The notes: a model not told the origin generated them from the sequence alone. A stretch of 64,000 bases of DNA from Solenopsis invicta (GCF_016802725.1 NC_052679.1:18469635-18533634), one strand, 5' to 3'; positions 1-13,515 are shown, counted from the first letter of the stretch. Program-made: numbers and translations.

Positions 1-2628
1 AATAATTCAAATTTATTCCAATATTTATATCCTTGCAATTTTTAATTAAAAAACATGAATAAGTCTTCGCTTTGATTAGCTTCTTAATTGTTTACTTAAG
101 GTCATCAACTAAAAGGAATCTTAGTAAAGATCAAAACTGGTATTGAGTAATATATTGTTTCGCAGCGAATATAATTGAAAGAAATCAAGGAAAGAGATAA
201 AAAACCAGTTTATTATATGTACAATTAATAATGCGCCTTAGGCTCATCTGACCTCGAATTGAAATCAGAGATAAATAAATTGGTAATTACTATGATTTAT
301 AAAAATTTGAAAAAATTATTTAATAAAATATATTAATACTTTTGAGAAAGGTAGTTTATCGTAAATTGAAAAATTCCTTGCCGCAACATCAATATTCGAA
401 GGACTCGCTTAGTCATTATTGACTCATGTCCGTTGGGTCAATAGAAGTATGTTTATTCTTTCAAAGACTAATTTTTTTGTTGTGCGTCACGGAAAAAGGG
501 GGTTTACATTAAGGGAATGTATGAGTTCTGCTAGAATTTCCAGGAAAACAACTTCGATTCTCAGGGTCAATGTATAGGTGGGAAATGCCGGTTCTCCAAG
601 TCTCGGAGTCACGCTATAACAGAAGATAAGTCGAGGAATTTATTCACGATAAACGTGCTCGGAGTAGGGATGAACCGAGGAAACCACGATTCTTTACTCT
701 CGGAAGCGAGCTAATTGAACATCGCTGCTCCGTGTGGAAGGTGCTCGTTTGCTGTTCGTCGTGCTTCGGTGTTTCTCTCTGGTGAGTGTTACGAATTTGC
801 TCACGATTTTAAATAGATTTGCTTCGCTTGAATTTTTTGAATGATAATCAGTGATAAAACCATTTGTTCGTTTTCTTTTAGAGAGATAAATTGAAATCTG
901 AATAATATATTATTTTTTTTTTACATAATCTTGACGATCCAAGTTTTAACAGAAAATATTCAGTGCCGAATGCGTTTCTGTACGTTAGCATATAATCGCG
1001 TTTATCACATTTATGTAATTATAACAGTGATTATATAATATCAACGTACAAAATTCTCGGCATTATTCTATAATGCTAGTTGTAGTTGATCTTTCATTAT
1101 AATTCCCTCTTACAAAATTTTTGCAATTCCTGAATATAAATAGCCTGAGGTTAATACCGGTTTTACGAAATATGTTGCTCGTACTGGTTTGTGATCATCC
1201 GAACCCGAAAAGTCAGTGGTGAATAATTTTAAACAAACGTACTGCAAGATTTCACGATCAGAAACTATTACACAACGTGCGATCACGTTATCGTATAATT
1301 AAAATGCATCGGTCAAAAAAACATTGAATTCTCTGAATAAATAAAACATCTCTATTCTCACGCTACATGTATATAGAGAGCATTTATACGCAGAAACAAA
1401 AGGATGGTATTTTCATGTGATGACGCATATTATGTCACGTGCATGTTCATTACGGAAGCAGATTGTGATCGAGGATAACGTTAATTATCTGAGGACATCA
1501 GATTTGTCCTGGTAATTACGTGGTCAAATTACTAATCAAAAGCGTATCAAGTTTCCAGAAAAGATTATGAGTGTCTTGTTATTCAAAATAAAATCGAGTG
1601 TCTTCTCTCGGTTTTAATACCGATCAAATTGTAAACTGGAAACAATCTTATTGTTAAATCTTATTATTTAATATAATTAAAAGAATTTCTTTTGACATGG
1701 CTTGATAAATATAATATTTTAATACTTTTTATGAAATAAAATTCGTAATGTTTTATATATAGATCAAATCAAAGGATATTTCAATTTTAAAGTAAAACCA
1801 ATGCATGAAATCCATTAGCATACTATCATTCATTACAGTTATAATTACAGATATAGAAACTCGGACATCGCTACTCTGTCAGATATCTCTATCTCTCGAG
1901 AGTTCACATTTTTTTTTAATACTGATTAAGCGTTGAGTTTTTATGACTCGTTACGCTTATTATGAATTATTATGATTGTGGAATGGCATATGGATTGAAT
2001 ATATATCTCTATAATTATATATATAAATTACAGAATAGGAAAATATTTAAATCCGAAAAAAATAAATTTAAAAAAAATATATATATATACCTATGTATTT
2101 ATAATATATTTTTTTTAAATAAAATATTTTTGTTTATGGAAACAAGTTCGATTGAGATAGAAGGAAGATTACAGCAAGCCTGTTCGATTATGCCCCTTTA
2201 ATGTGTCTTACAATTTATCAGTGATATTTAAAAGCATTTCCACACATAAATTTAATGTGCATCCTTTATTCCGATCACATGTATCATATAAACACGTTAT
2301 CTAGGCAAGTGTATTTTTTTCAACAGTAATTTTTCTCGATGATAGCCGAGAATTACCGAAGATTAAATTGCTTCACGTTAATGCTCGCACGAAAGACAAT
2401 GATTGATTTCACGAGCTATTTAGTTTGCATTTATTTTCTTCGAGTTTTTAACTTAGAGTGAGGCATCGTTGTATCATCGCTATTTATAGCTTCGAAAAAG
2501 GAGATATCTCTTCTATATAATTGCATTGGAAGAAGTTTTTGCGAAGCCGTCGTAAAATCAATTTAGGTATGATCGTTCTGCAACATTCACCTCCAAATAT
2601 GTTACACTATTTTTCGTCCTTGCTTCAG
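1..2628. other. Upstream flank of the PPAF2-like gene
   Basis: No convincing protein-coding exon was found here. A GC-richer stretch at about 600-781 ends in a strong donor (CTG/GTGAGT, donor at 782). A matching acceptor (TGCTTCAG) ends at 2628, 31 bases before the PPAF2-like start codon. This fits a non-coding first exon spliced over a roughly 1.85 kb intron. From about 1563 onward the sequence is the original of a segment copied almost exactly at 12013. The 79-codon open frame at 1962-2201 is AT-rich, low in complexity and not supported as a gene. Confidence 0.4.
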
Positions 2629-2659
2629 GCAGACTAGCCAAGAGTCCTTGACGCAAACC

Positions 2660-5600
2660 ATGTGGCGACTGGTTTTCGCACTGACCTTGGTCAGCGTGAT
2701 TTTGGTGACGGCATTGCCGCAACTCGATCAGAAAGACGCACCTGGCAGCCTTGGCGATCTTATCGATCAAACGTTCAATACCCCTAAGGGCACGACTCCT
2801 CAGTCGGTGCCCCAGGTAGACGGTGACATCGATAGCCTCATCAATCAAGTCTTCAACACCAGTACCTCCGGACCCATCCTCGGCACCCAGAATCAAACAC
2901 CCTCGAAACCCGACGACTGCGAATGCGTGCCTTATTATCAGTGCAAGGAGGGCAAGATCTTAGAGAACGGAGTCGGCATCATCGATATCAGGTCCGATTT
3001 TGGTGATTCGGATGCGAACACCTCGAAGTGAGTTTATTGACCAAAGATTGAAGTCTCATCTGGTTTTTTACTGAACGGCGATGGATCATGGCATGCTGCG
3101 AAATTTGCGCTCGCGACAGACGTAGATGGTTAACGCTCCCTTTGGTATCGTAAAATTGAGATTGATAAACTTTAACTATACGATTAGTTTGCATCTGTAT
3201 GCAACAATAACTATGTATCTTCCTCCCGGGATCTACTCACATTGAATCCTTAGTTTTCGATTAAATTACTAAATTGGTATTGGTATCACAAAATGCACGA
3301 CTATTTTTCACTACGAAGATATAAATAGTGGTAAATAATATAATCTCTCATTTAAATATTTAAGTATTTTTAAATTCTTGAAAAAATTCATACATCTCTT
3401 TCGATTTACATAATTATTTTCTGTTTTGTGAAATAGTGATAATGATGCACATAAAAAAACAGAATTTTTTCTTAATAATTTAATCGTCCAAATAAAATAT
3501 AATAAAATATTTTTTACGCAAATGATTGCTGCAAAAATTTTGTTTAGGGAATAATAATAGTTCTTTAAAATGCGAAACATTCAATTATAAAAATTTTCGA
3601 TATTGTTTATCACTTTATTTAAATTTTTGTAATGTACAAATTGTGTCGTCGAATATGGTTATGGTATGATTAGTAGTTTAGACCGTACACGAAGAGCAAC
3701 TGTGTTAGAAGAAAAGCGGAAGCGTAGCTATGCCGATATTGCTAAATCAGGAATGGTTTGTGATTTCTTTTGTTATGCGCTGACCGGCACAATACGCGCG
3801 TACTCGTAAATGACGTAATTAAATAATTACGTAAGCATAATTAAATTCTGTATGGTGGTTGACACTTATTCAAAGTATCGTTACAATGTTGTCACATTTC
3901 AAGAAAATAGTATTTTAATTAATACAACATTCTCTAAATTCGAATCAATGAAATCTTATTGATTTGTAGTTACAACTATACTTATAACTGTGGCCATCAG
4001 TGATTATGTGACTTTGATTGAGAGGGAGGTACTTTCACTGATCAGAATATTATCACTGGAAGACAATGCTTCATTGATTAATACAGTTCACTGATTCACA
4101 TAGTTATAATTACTGATTGATATAGCTGTAAGCACTGAAATCAGAGAGGCTATTTACTTTCCTTCAGTAAATAATACACTGATTTCGATTTAAAGAATAG
4201 TGAAGCATTTTGATCGTTGCAATTGAAATTGCATATCAAGTTGGGAAATTGAAATTACAATATAATTAAAACACTAGGAATTGTGTATCATGAACAAAAT
4301 TAATTACTCCGGAATCGAAAGTCGGACGCAATTTGCGATTAAACTTCCGTCAAAAGTACTCTTCGTGCATAGCTGATATATAAGGAGTTCCTGCATAAAT
4401 GGCTACTTTTTTTTTATCTCGCGAGTTAACAGAAATAGACCTAACAAAAATAATATTAAATTAAATGGTTTGAACTGAACTTTTGTTGTAAGCACAGCAA
4501 ACAGTCAACAAAAATTGTTTAAAATAGATAATTTTTTTTTAATGATCAATGTGCTTAACAGTAGAGTTCAGTTCAAATCATTTAATTTGATATTATTTTT
4601 GTTAGATCAGTCTTGCTAGTCTTGTTAGTTTGCGAGATAAAAAAGGATGATTACTTTATACGGAGACATACTTGTATATGTATACATTTGCATATAGATA
4701 TTTTTTTCTTGCTAAGATCAGATTCAATAAATATTTTTTAAGATCATTTTTACTTTAAATGGTTTATTGTTTTTAGCATGTCGCCTCATTATCCCCGCCG
4801 CATGAGATTATCTTTGGACAATGAAATTCTTCTGGGCTCGCCAATAAATAATATACATCGTTCTTATTCCAAACACACTTTCACTTAATGGTTAATTAAA
4901 TGGCTATTAAACTCGGAAAAAGTTTGATGATTGTCGAAAATCAGAATTTTTTAATAATCGATATATAAATTCTAAATTGTTTTATAATTGATGTCATTAA
5001 ATTTGTATTTTAGTTAACTAGAAAAGAATTTTAAATTAATGATCTTTCAATGTTCAGCAAATTAAAAAAATAGTAATTTAATAAATTGTAATTACACATA
5101 AAATGTCATTAAAAATATAATAAAAAATTTAAAAGAATAAGTTGCAAAATCAAAAACTCTTTCTCAGATATTTTTTAAACTTTTTCCTTTTCTTATTTAT
5201 ATTTTATTTATACGAATAAATAATATGATCGTTTATTTGCATTATAAAATTAATCAAAACAATTATGATTCTTGTGTTTTTACGATTATATTGTGGAATA
5301 TTTAGAGCTTCTTCTGGGACTTGCGACAACTACTTGGATGTTTGCTGTAAACCGCCAGATCTACAACCACCATCCACGCCTCCACCGATCGGTAGGACTG
5401 GATGTGGACAGCGACATCCCGATGGAGTCGGCTTCAGAATCACCGGCGATTCTGATAATGAGGCTCAGTTTGGCGAGTTTCCGTGGATGGTGGCTATCTT
5501 GAAGGAACAGGCCATCGGCGAGAATGGTCAGAAATTGAATGTTTATCAATGTGGTGGAGCTCTTATCCACAGACAAGCCGTTCTTACTGCAGCTCACTGC

Positions 5601-7111
5601 GTCAATGGGTCAGTAGGATAGAAAATAATATTTTTGCAAATAGCTACTCGATAACCTTAGTTAATAAAACTTAATTAGGTAACTGATATATTTCAAGTAG
5701 ATAACTGATATATTTCAAGTACGTTCAAGTATCGGGATATAGATAAACAACTCTCATTTATGCCACGTTTCAAAGTGAGAATAAACATATTTTATATCTG
5801 TTGTCATCGTTCGTTATTTCTTTAATTTAACGATGCATTTCGATCGACAGGAAGCAGCCACATGAATTGAAAGTTCGCGCGGGAGAATGGGATACGCAGA
5901 CGAAGAACGAGATCTATCCGCATCAGGACCGCGACGTCTCGAAAGTTGTGATTCACGAGAACTTCCATTCGGGTGCGCTCTACAATGATTACGCTATCCT
6001 GATCCTAAAGACCCCGGTCGAGTACGCGGAGAACGTTGACATTGTGTGTCTAGCGGAAATGAACGCGAACTTCGACGGATCCAGATGCTTCGCTAGCGGA
6101 TGGGGAAAAGACATATTCGGTACGTCTTTTATACGTTTGCAAAATGCAAGAAATAAATTTGGATTAAACTTGAATCTTTCAACAATGTTTACAGTTTAAT
6201 ATATTAGAGTTAATTCACTGCAACGATGAATTAATATAGTTTAGAGCTGTCTGAAATGCGATTGAGATAATGATTTCATTTCATGATATTTAATTACAGG
6301 TAAAGAAGGACGTTACCAAGTGATTCTAAAGAGGGTGAACCTTCCTATAGTAAACCATAGAACATGTCAAGACATTATGCGTACCACCAGGCTGGGAAAA
6401 TACTTCCGTCTGGACGGAAGTTTCATCTGCGCGGGTGGAGAAGCAGGAAAAGATACTTGCAATGTAAATTTCAGGCTCTTTCTACAGAAAATAACTTTAA
6501 GCCAACCGGAAATTTTATAAATTTGTTTTACTTTCATACAATACTTCAACATCTATATAATTCAAAGTTTTGGAAATTTCAAAATTTTCTTTGAATCGAG
6601 AAATCTGAACCTGAAAAATCTATTCTCACAAAATCCGCGTGATCAAACTCAGAAGCGAATATTTTCTAACATTCTTGCGTCCATTATAATCCTACTTTAT
6701 TATAGCATCGAAAAAGAAGAGCATTCATAAATTGAAATAACAATTAATTAAGAGCTAATTTATACAAAATTAAGCGCGAGCTTTTTCTCGAAGAAAAACA
6801 TTTTTTCTTATACGAGAAAAATTATCGGAAAAATTTCTTTTAAAATATTCCTCTTTACTTTGTGCGGAATTAGACAAAAGAGTGACTTTTCAATCTTGTC
6901 GTTGCAGGGTGACGGTGGAAGTCCCCTGGTATGCCCGCTAAGGAATGACCCGACCAGATTTGTTCAAGCTGGCATAGTAGCTTGGGGACTTGGCTGCGGC
7001 GAGGGCGGTACTCCCGGCGTTTATGCCAGTATAGCCCATGGCCGTAGGTGGATCGACGAACAAATGGCCTACTACAATCTAGACAACACCGTCTATCAAT
7101 ATCCCAACTGA
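2660..7111 (+). CDS. Clip-domain serine protease homologue, PPAF2-like (5 exons)
   Basis: Exons: 2660-3027, 5306-5608, 5851-6119, 6300-6463, 6908-7111. All introns are GT-AG, phases match, and the product is 435 aa. The start is the ATG at 2660 (MWRLVFALTL), which opens a signal peptide of about 18 residues; the open frame also runs to a TTG 12 bases upstream. Two copies of an LI-D/N-Q-x-FNT motif follow. Next comes a clip domain with six cysteines (CEC, YYQC, then GTC and VCC) split by intron 1. After GVGFRITGD, the usual PPAF2 activation-loop region, comes a chymotrypsin-like domain. His (TAAHC) and Asp (NDYAILIL) are kept, but the catalytic Ser is Gly (GDGGSP). The product should therefore be a catalytically dead cofactor. 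In this family (PPAF-II / masquerade-like), such homologues assist prophenoloxidase activation in haemolymph. Intron 1 carries a palindromic repeat. A broken copy lies at 13107-16127. Confidence 0.88.
4406..4645. repeat. Palindromic MITE in intron 1 of the PPAF2-like gene
   Basis: The two ends are long imperfect inverted repeats. The left starts CTTTTTTTTTATCTCGCGAG and the right end is its reverse complement form, GCGAGATAAAAAAG. Inside, the arms continue through AACAAAAATAATAT and GGTTTGAACTGAAC. The element is about 240 bp and non-coding. The same insertion is present at the matching place in the duplicate (14956-15186), so it predates the duplication. Confidence 0.75.
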
Positions 7112-9314
7112 CCATTCTCGTCCGACATGCCAATATAGGCTACGCAAATTTTTTTTCAATTATAAAAACATTTATCATAGATTGCGTTGATGTATGAGTA
7201 TTTTTTGATTTTTTTTTTTTACATCGACTAATTCTACAGTGAAAACAAATGTGATGTTTGACAAGCTACCCACATAAATAAGAAGATACCTTTCAGATTT
7301 TTTAAATATATTTTTTGCTATGTTTGGAGATGTTTTTTAGAAATTTAAGACATCTTGTGTGACAAACATCTTGAGAATGTCTTTAAAAGTCTTTTAAGTA
7401 TCTCTAAATATCTTTTAGAAATTCTACAAAATTATCTTCAGCAAAATCTTTAGAAATCTTTTAGACTACTTTTAGAAATATCTTTCATAAGATACTTTCA
7501 GATATTTACAAGATCTCAATGTTTTTTTGAACGTGACAATCGATATGGAATTCTATGAATCTCTCTAATATGAGATCTGCATTATTTTATGTAGGTAGTT
7601 TTGAAAGTGATTGTTGATTTATATATGTGACGACGAAAAACAATGTATTTTGTATGTGACGCACAAGCGAATAACAATTTTTTAGTAAAAAAGGAAAATA
7701 GTACGTTCATTCATTACTAAAACCTTGAAAGTGCCTTTCTAATTGATCAATTATTTACCGGCGATAAATTGTAAAATATAATGCTTCCATTTTTTTATAA
7801 AGATGATTAATAATTATAAAGTGTACGCAGTTTCAAATTTTCATACGTAACATGATAAAAATCATTCTATATATGATAAAATTAATTTATAAAAAACGTT
7901 GGCATTATAATTTAATGAAGTTTAATATTAAGAGTGATCTATTTATAAAAGTTGTTCTAATAGAGTGATTGAAAAAGATGGGCCGATTTCTGGTAAGGTT
8001 TACTTTTTCTTAATAATCACCATTCATGAATTAGGTCCATTGCATTAATTTCTATATTCAAACGAAGATAGAAATTTTTAACAAAACCTCACTCTTCAGA
8101 TGATCTGCTAACTGAAATAATGAATGTAATTTGAGATGTTACTATAATTTGAGATAAATCAGAACATACTTGTAGGACTTCACAATCGGATCTCGGTTTG
8201 TACTCGATATTAATTAATAAACTAAAGATAATTGTGATGTTTAACAGCAGAATAAAGAAAATTTCATTTTTGTGATTAACCATTATTTTAAAACTGATTT
8301 AAAAGACAATGTTTAGTTTTCTTTATTATTTTAAATTTATTTTTTATTCGGTTCTATTATTATATTCACAAGCATATAATAAGACTATATTTGAATTTAA
8401 AAAATTTTTTGTTTGATTACAAATATTCTACATGGAAGATACGTTTTATTATTGTAATTGAAATAAAAATTTTATTATTATTTAATTTATTTTGATATTT
8501 TTATAAATAATAGAATTTTTAAAAATAAATTAAATAGGCCTGATACGGCTCAGACGCCCCAGCTGCATAAATGCAGCTTTTATAAAACAAATTTGCATAA
8601 TTAATGACTCGATTTAAAAGTATGTAAATCTCAAAAATAAATTATTCTTATACATTATTCCTATACAGAGTATCTCACAAAACTTGATCATCTTAAATGT
8701 CTTGTTGTTTTATATATATATAAAAAAATATTAGAAAAAAATGTAAACATAAAACATTATTTGAAAGAAGGAAATATTAAGATAAGCAACCAAAACAAAT
8801 TTATGTGTTTATCGGATACACTAGAATTATTTATTACAGTTTTGAAATAAATTTATTTTAGCGAATATTTCGTCATCACAAAAGCTATCAAAATAGCAAT
8901 CGAAATAATTAAATATGTCAATGTTATGTAAAAATTCTTTGATAGAATGCACGTGAACCTAATTCATCAAAAAGAATATTAAATATGTTATCAAATATAC
9001 TTTTGATAATTACTGTGACAAAATAAATTTTAATAGAAAAAAGCATTATCTATAAATCAATTTTTATCCAAACTTTGCTATTTGTTTATTAGGATATTAT
9101 GAGCTACTTTTATAGAAAATGTAAAAAAATATATTTATATATAATGACTCCATACATACGCTATTATTTATAAGTTTAAGAACGCTTGCAATTTTCTCGC
9201 GTTTCACGAAAAATAAGTTAAGTTAAAAATAAATTAATAATTTGTCAATAGCAAAAGTTGTAAAAGTTTTTAAAAATACATTTCAGAAAAAAAAGATAGT
9301 CTTTTAAATATATC
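7112..9314. other. AT-rich intergenic region between PPAF2-like gene and CSP
   Basis: No coding exon is supported. Around 7290-7520 there is a degenerate repeat rich in ATCTTTTAGAAAT-type words; similar words recur at about 43900-44700. The remainder is simple AT-rich sequence. The 64-codon frame on the minus strand at 8089-8283 shows no family features. Confidence 0.5.
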
Positions 9315-9804
9315 ATGATGCTGAAGCTAGCAGACGGACTTAGCAGACGGCCGCTGCGCAACACGCTCGACGCAGCGGTTCTCAACCAAATTTTCGCTCA
9401 CAGCGTCTGCTGCTCTCACAAACTTTTTTAAGCAACTACTTTAACAGCATACATTATATACCACTACACAACAGTGGTACAAAGTGACACTTTAGGTTTA
9501 ACAATAAAAACATGCTAAAAACATCATATAAGATTTTCAGAGAATTACAGGCTGCATTCGGAATTAAATTCCCGGAAATAAGTTTGTATGTCGACTTCTA
9601 AGAGGGCTCATTTTTTTATAATTTGCACACACCTTCGGGATGACATTAGAGAGTTACCAGTAAATTTTTAACAAATGAGCCCTCTCAGAAGCCGATTTAT
9701 AAACAAACCGATTTATTTCCAAGACATACGACAAAAAGCCGTTCAATTTAACAATTATTTATTTATATCTCGACTGCTAGTCCGTCTGCTAGCTTCAGCG
9801 TCAT
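9315..9804. mobile_element. Non-autonomous TIR transposon, copy 1
   Basis: The element starts ATGATGCTGAAGCTAGCAGA and ends with the complementary GCTAGCTTCAGCGTCAT. Each end is followed by TATC, a probable 4-bp target-site duplication. At 490 bp it has no transposase. The left end continues into a longer GC-rich repeat (CGCTGCGCAACACGCTCGAC) that is missing at the right end. Inside is a second inverted pair, around TCTAAGAGGGCTCATTT and AAATGAGCCCTCTCAGA. A second copy lies at 16707-17225. It sits about 255 bp upstream of the CSP start codon. Confidence 0.8.
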
Positions 9805-10002
9805 TATCTTTTTTTTTCTTTTTTTTTTACTGAATTTGTCAAAAAGTTACTGATATTTTGCTGACTAGGAATTTTTTAATATGCATATGTTTTCTTCAAT
9901 ATAATCAAGATTAATAGCCAATCTTTTTCTGTATTTAAATCTTACACACATCTTACATTATGCATCACCATATATCATAGTTTTTTTTGTCAGATAAAAT
10001 CT

Positions 10003-10009
10003 ATATAAA
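10003..10009 (+). promoter_or_regulatory. TATA box of CSP gene 1
   Basis: TATATAA lies 52 bases upstream of the CSP start codon at 10061. The same arrangement is seen at the second intact CSP (32349-32356). Both copies of exon 1 in the duplicated region keep this upstream sequence. Confidence 0.55.
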
Positions 10010-10060
10010 CGAAACGTAAGATACATTGGGAATTTAGTTTCTCAAGTGTTATTGGAAGCG

Positions 10061-11059
10061 ATGGCTCGACTAAGTAACATTGTGTTGATTATTGCTGTGA
10101 ACGTATTAATATGCGTTCTCGCGAAAGAAGAGCTCTATTCGGAACAATATGACCATCTAGATGTTCGAGGAGTTCTTGCAAACAACATTCAACGAAAAAG
10201 CTATTACAACTGCTTCATGGGAATAACACCGTGCACGTCAGAACAGAAGAATCTTATAAGTACGGCTATAGATACTATTACGTTTTTCTTTTTTTCTTTT
10301 GCAATGAATTTTTTAGTCGATACGAAATCGATTTTTTTAGCTATAACAAGATCTAATAATTTTTTAAAAAATCCATAGTGTCCAATAAAAGATTTGAACT
10401 AACAATAAGCATCAGAAGAGAAAAAAAATGACAATATAAGATTTACCAGTTTCACATTTTATCTTAACAAAATTTTAATTGCTCAATTATAAGTACATTA
10501 TTTTTTTTAATTAAAAAAATTTTTTGTAAAAATTAAACAATGATATATTTGATGAAAACATTCATTTTTAAATTAATAATTTATTTTATAAAGAAATGTA
10601 ATGTTAGTAAAAAATTTTGTGAACAAAGAATTTATTCGTAAATTTATTTGTTATCATTTTATGCTGATTTTTGAATAAATGATTAGTTCCTCAAGAATAT
10701 GAGGAACAAAATTAATTTTTCATCCTTCTTTTGTGTGCAAATCGTATTTTTAAAAAAACATTAACTTTCTAAATCTTATCTTGCGTTTTAATTTTACCAT
10801 ATTAAATTAAACTTACACTTACTATTAATCAAAAGCGAAGTTCGATTAGTGTAAACTAGAATTGATAAAAAAAATCCTTTTGTTTCCAGATTTATTCAGC
10901 GAAGCTTATCAAACCAAATGCAGGAAATGTACTAAAAAGCAAATAGAACATCTGAATGTGATAAGTGATTGGTATACAACACATCAACCCCTGAAATGGC
11001 TACAATTGATTCAGAAGATGATAAACGATTTAAGAAAAAAATATGCTAATGATCACTAA
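10061..11059 (+). CDS. Chemosensory protein (OS-D/A10 family), intact
   Basis: Exons: 10061-10259 and 10890-11059, GT-AG intron in phase 1, 122 aa. The protein opens with a hydrophobic signal peptide (MARLSNIVLIIAVNVLICVL). It carries the four-cysteine CSP signature C-x6-C-x18-C-x2-C, starting in YYNCFMGITPC and ending in TKCRKC. Intron position and phase match intact CSP gene 2. CSPs are small secreted all-helical carriers of hydrophobic ligands in sensory and other tissues. An unusual KKYANDH tail ends the protein. Two exon-1 copies exist at 13317 and 16450. Confidence 0.92.
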
Positions 11060-12012
11060 CTGCTGGTTATTGCTCATAGCACTCATGGATCTTCCTATTT
11101 ATAGTCCTATGCCAGAATTTTTTAATCGTTGCGAGTAGTTAATCGATGCGAATATAGTATATCGCAATATTTATAACATGATAATTTTAAATATATATAA
11201 CTTGTTAATAATAATAATAATGGTGCTAAAAAAACATTTTGTAAACATTATTTTAACTAATGTGCAATTTTTATTATTTTAATTTGTATTAAAGAAAAAT
11301 ACATAATTATACCACTGCAAATTATTTGTGATTTATAAGATAAGTAATTAATAATTTATAAGTCAAAGTTAAATAATATTTTCTTAAAAGAGAATAAACA
11401 GCATTTGTAATGTATTATTTACAAAATCATAGACATTGATGGAATAAATAATTGTTAACCGTTAACTTTGCACCCTAAACTTATATCATCGATTTAAAAG
11501 AATAAATATTTAACGCGATGATAATCATAATTTCTCAATAATTTTTTAGAAACAATACTATTTTCCTTAATCGTTTGTTAAAAAATAAATATTTAATATT
11601 GTAAAATTTAATAAGCGAATATTTTAAAACGCGTAATACTTGGTAAGAATACTTTAATCAGCTCCGGATTAATTTTATGATTTGATATAAAATTATTCTA
11701 ATTGTTAGGCGAGAAAAGGATAGTCATCGTCCATTTTTACAAGTATTTTAAAACGATCTTATTATTTTGTTTTATCCAAATTTTTTTTATTTACATATGC
11801 ACGCAAGAAACTTTTACGCGTGATTTTTCGCTTATACATGACGTCATGATTTCACAGCTACAGTACAGTCAAAAGCTTTTTAAGAGATAAACGGCAAGAA
11901 ATGTTTCTTAAAAAGTTTTGTTTATGCATTTTTCACTTTTCCTTTACACTCCACTTATGTTATGAGTAAAGTGTAAATGATCTCATCGGAGTTACAGATG
12001 ATACAGCGTATC
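11060..12012. other. Downstream flank of CSP 1 and duplication boundary
   Basis: AT-rich non-coding sequence. The last 290 bases (11716-12004) recur in direct orientation at 17231-17520. At 12004-12013 this sequence joins the start of the second copy of the 1.56 kb segment. Both parents share the short word GCGTATCAA at the junction (also seen at 1541). Confidence 0.6.
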
Positions 12013-13316
12013 AAATTATGAGTGTCTTGTTATTCGAAATAGAATAGAGTGTCTTCTCTCGGTTTTAATACCGGTCAAATTGTAAACTAGAAACAATCTT
12101 ATTGTTAAATCTTATTATTCAATATAATTAAAAGAATTTCTTTTGACATGACTTGATAAATATAATATTTTAATACTTTTTATGAAATAAAATTCGTAAT
12201 GTTTTATATACAGATCAAATCAAAGGATATTTCAATTTTAAAGTAAAACCAATGAAATCCATTAGCATACTATCATTCATTACAGTTATAATAACAGATA
12301 TAGAAACTCGGACATCGCTACTCTGTCAGATATCTCTATCTCTCGAGAGTTCACATTTTTTTTTAATATTGATTAAGCGTTGAGTTTTTATGACTCGTTA
12401 CGCTTATTATGAATTACTATGATTGTGGAATGGCATATGGATTGAATATATATCTCTATAATTATATATATAAATTACAGAATAGGAAAATATTTAAATC
12501 CGAAAAAAATAAATTTAAAAAAAATATATATATATACCTATGTATTTATAATATATTTTTTTTAAATAAAATATTTTTGTTTATGGAAACAAGTTCGATT
12601 GAGATAGAAGGAAGATTACAGCAAGCCTGTTCGATTATGCCCCTTTAATGTGTCTTACAATTTATCAGTGATATTTAAAAGCATTTCCACACATAAATTT
12701 AATGTGCATCCTTTATTCCGATCACATGTATCATATAAACACGTTATCTAGGCAAGTGTATTTTTTTCAACAGTAATTTTTCTCGATGATAGCCGAGAAT
12801 TACCGAAGATTAAATTGCTTCATGTTAATGCTCGCACGAAAGACAATGATTGATTTCACGAGCTATTTAGTTTGCATTTATTTTCTTCGAGTTTTTAACT
12901 TAGAGTGAGGCATCGTTGTATCATCGCTATTTATAGCTTCGAAAAAGGAGGTTTCTCTTCTATATAATTGCATTGGAAGAAGTTTTTGCGAAGCCGTCGT
13001 AAAATCAATTTAGGTATGATCGTTCTGCAACATTCACCTCCAAATATGTTACACTATTTTTCGACCTTGCTTCAGGCAGACTAGCCAAGAGTCCTTGACG
13101 CAAACCATGTGGCGACTGGTTTCCGCATTGACTTTGGTCAGCGTGATTTCTTGAATATAATCAAGACTAAGACCCAATCTTTTTCTATATTTAAATCTTA
13201 CACACATCTTACATTATGCATCACCATATATCATAGTTTTTTTTGTCAGATAAAATCTATATAAACGAAACGTAAGATACATTGGGAATTTAGTTTCTCA
13301 AGTGTTATTGGAAGCG

Positions 13317-13515
13317 ATGGCTCGACTAAGTAACATTGTGTTGATTATTGCTGTGAACGTATTAATATGCGTTCTCGCGAAAGAAGAGCTCTATTCGGAA
13401 CAATATGACCATCTAGATGTTCGAGGACTTCTTGCAAACAACACTCAATGAGAAAGCTATTACAACTGCTTCATGGGAATAACACCGTGCACGTCAGAAC
13501 AGAAGAATCTTAAAA
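13317..13515 (+). pseudogene. CSP exon 1 copy with premature stop
   Basis: The promoter and exon 1 of CSP gene 1 are copied into the broken PPAF2 exon 1. After 44 codons, CAA is followed by TGA at 13449-13451. The donor (AAAAGTAAG at the exon end) is intact, but no exon 2 follows because the sequence reverts to PPAF2 intron DNA at about 13680. It shares VRGLLANNT with the inverted copy at 16252-16450, against VRGVLANNI in the intact gene. Confidence 0.9.

Noticed and set aside
1962..2201. 79-codon open frame, repeated unchanged at 12409-12648
   Set aside because: It is made of AT-rich low-complexity codons. Its conservation is explained by the recent segmental duplication, not by selection.
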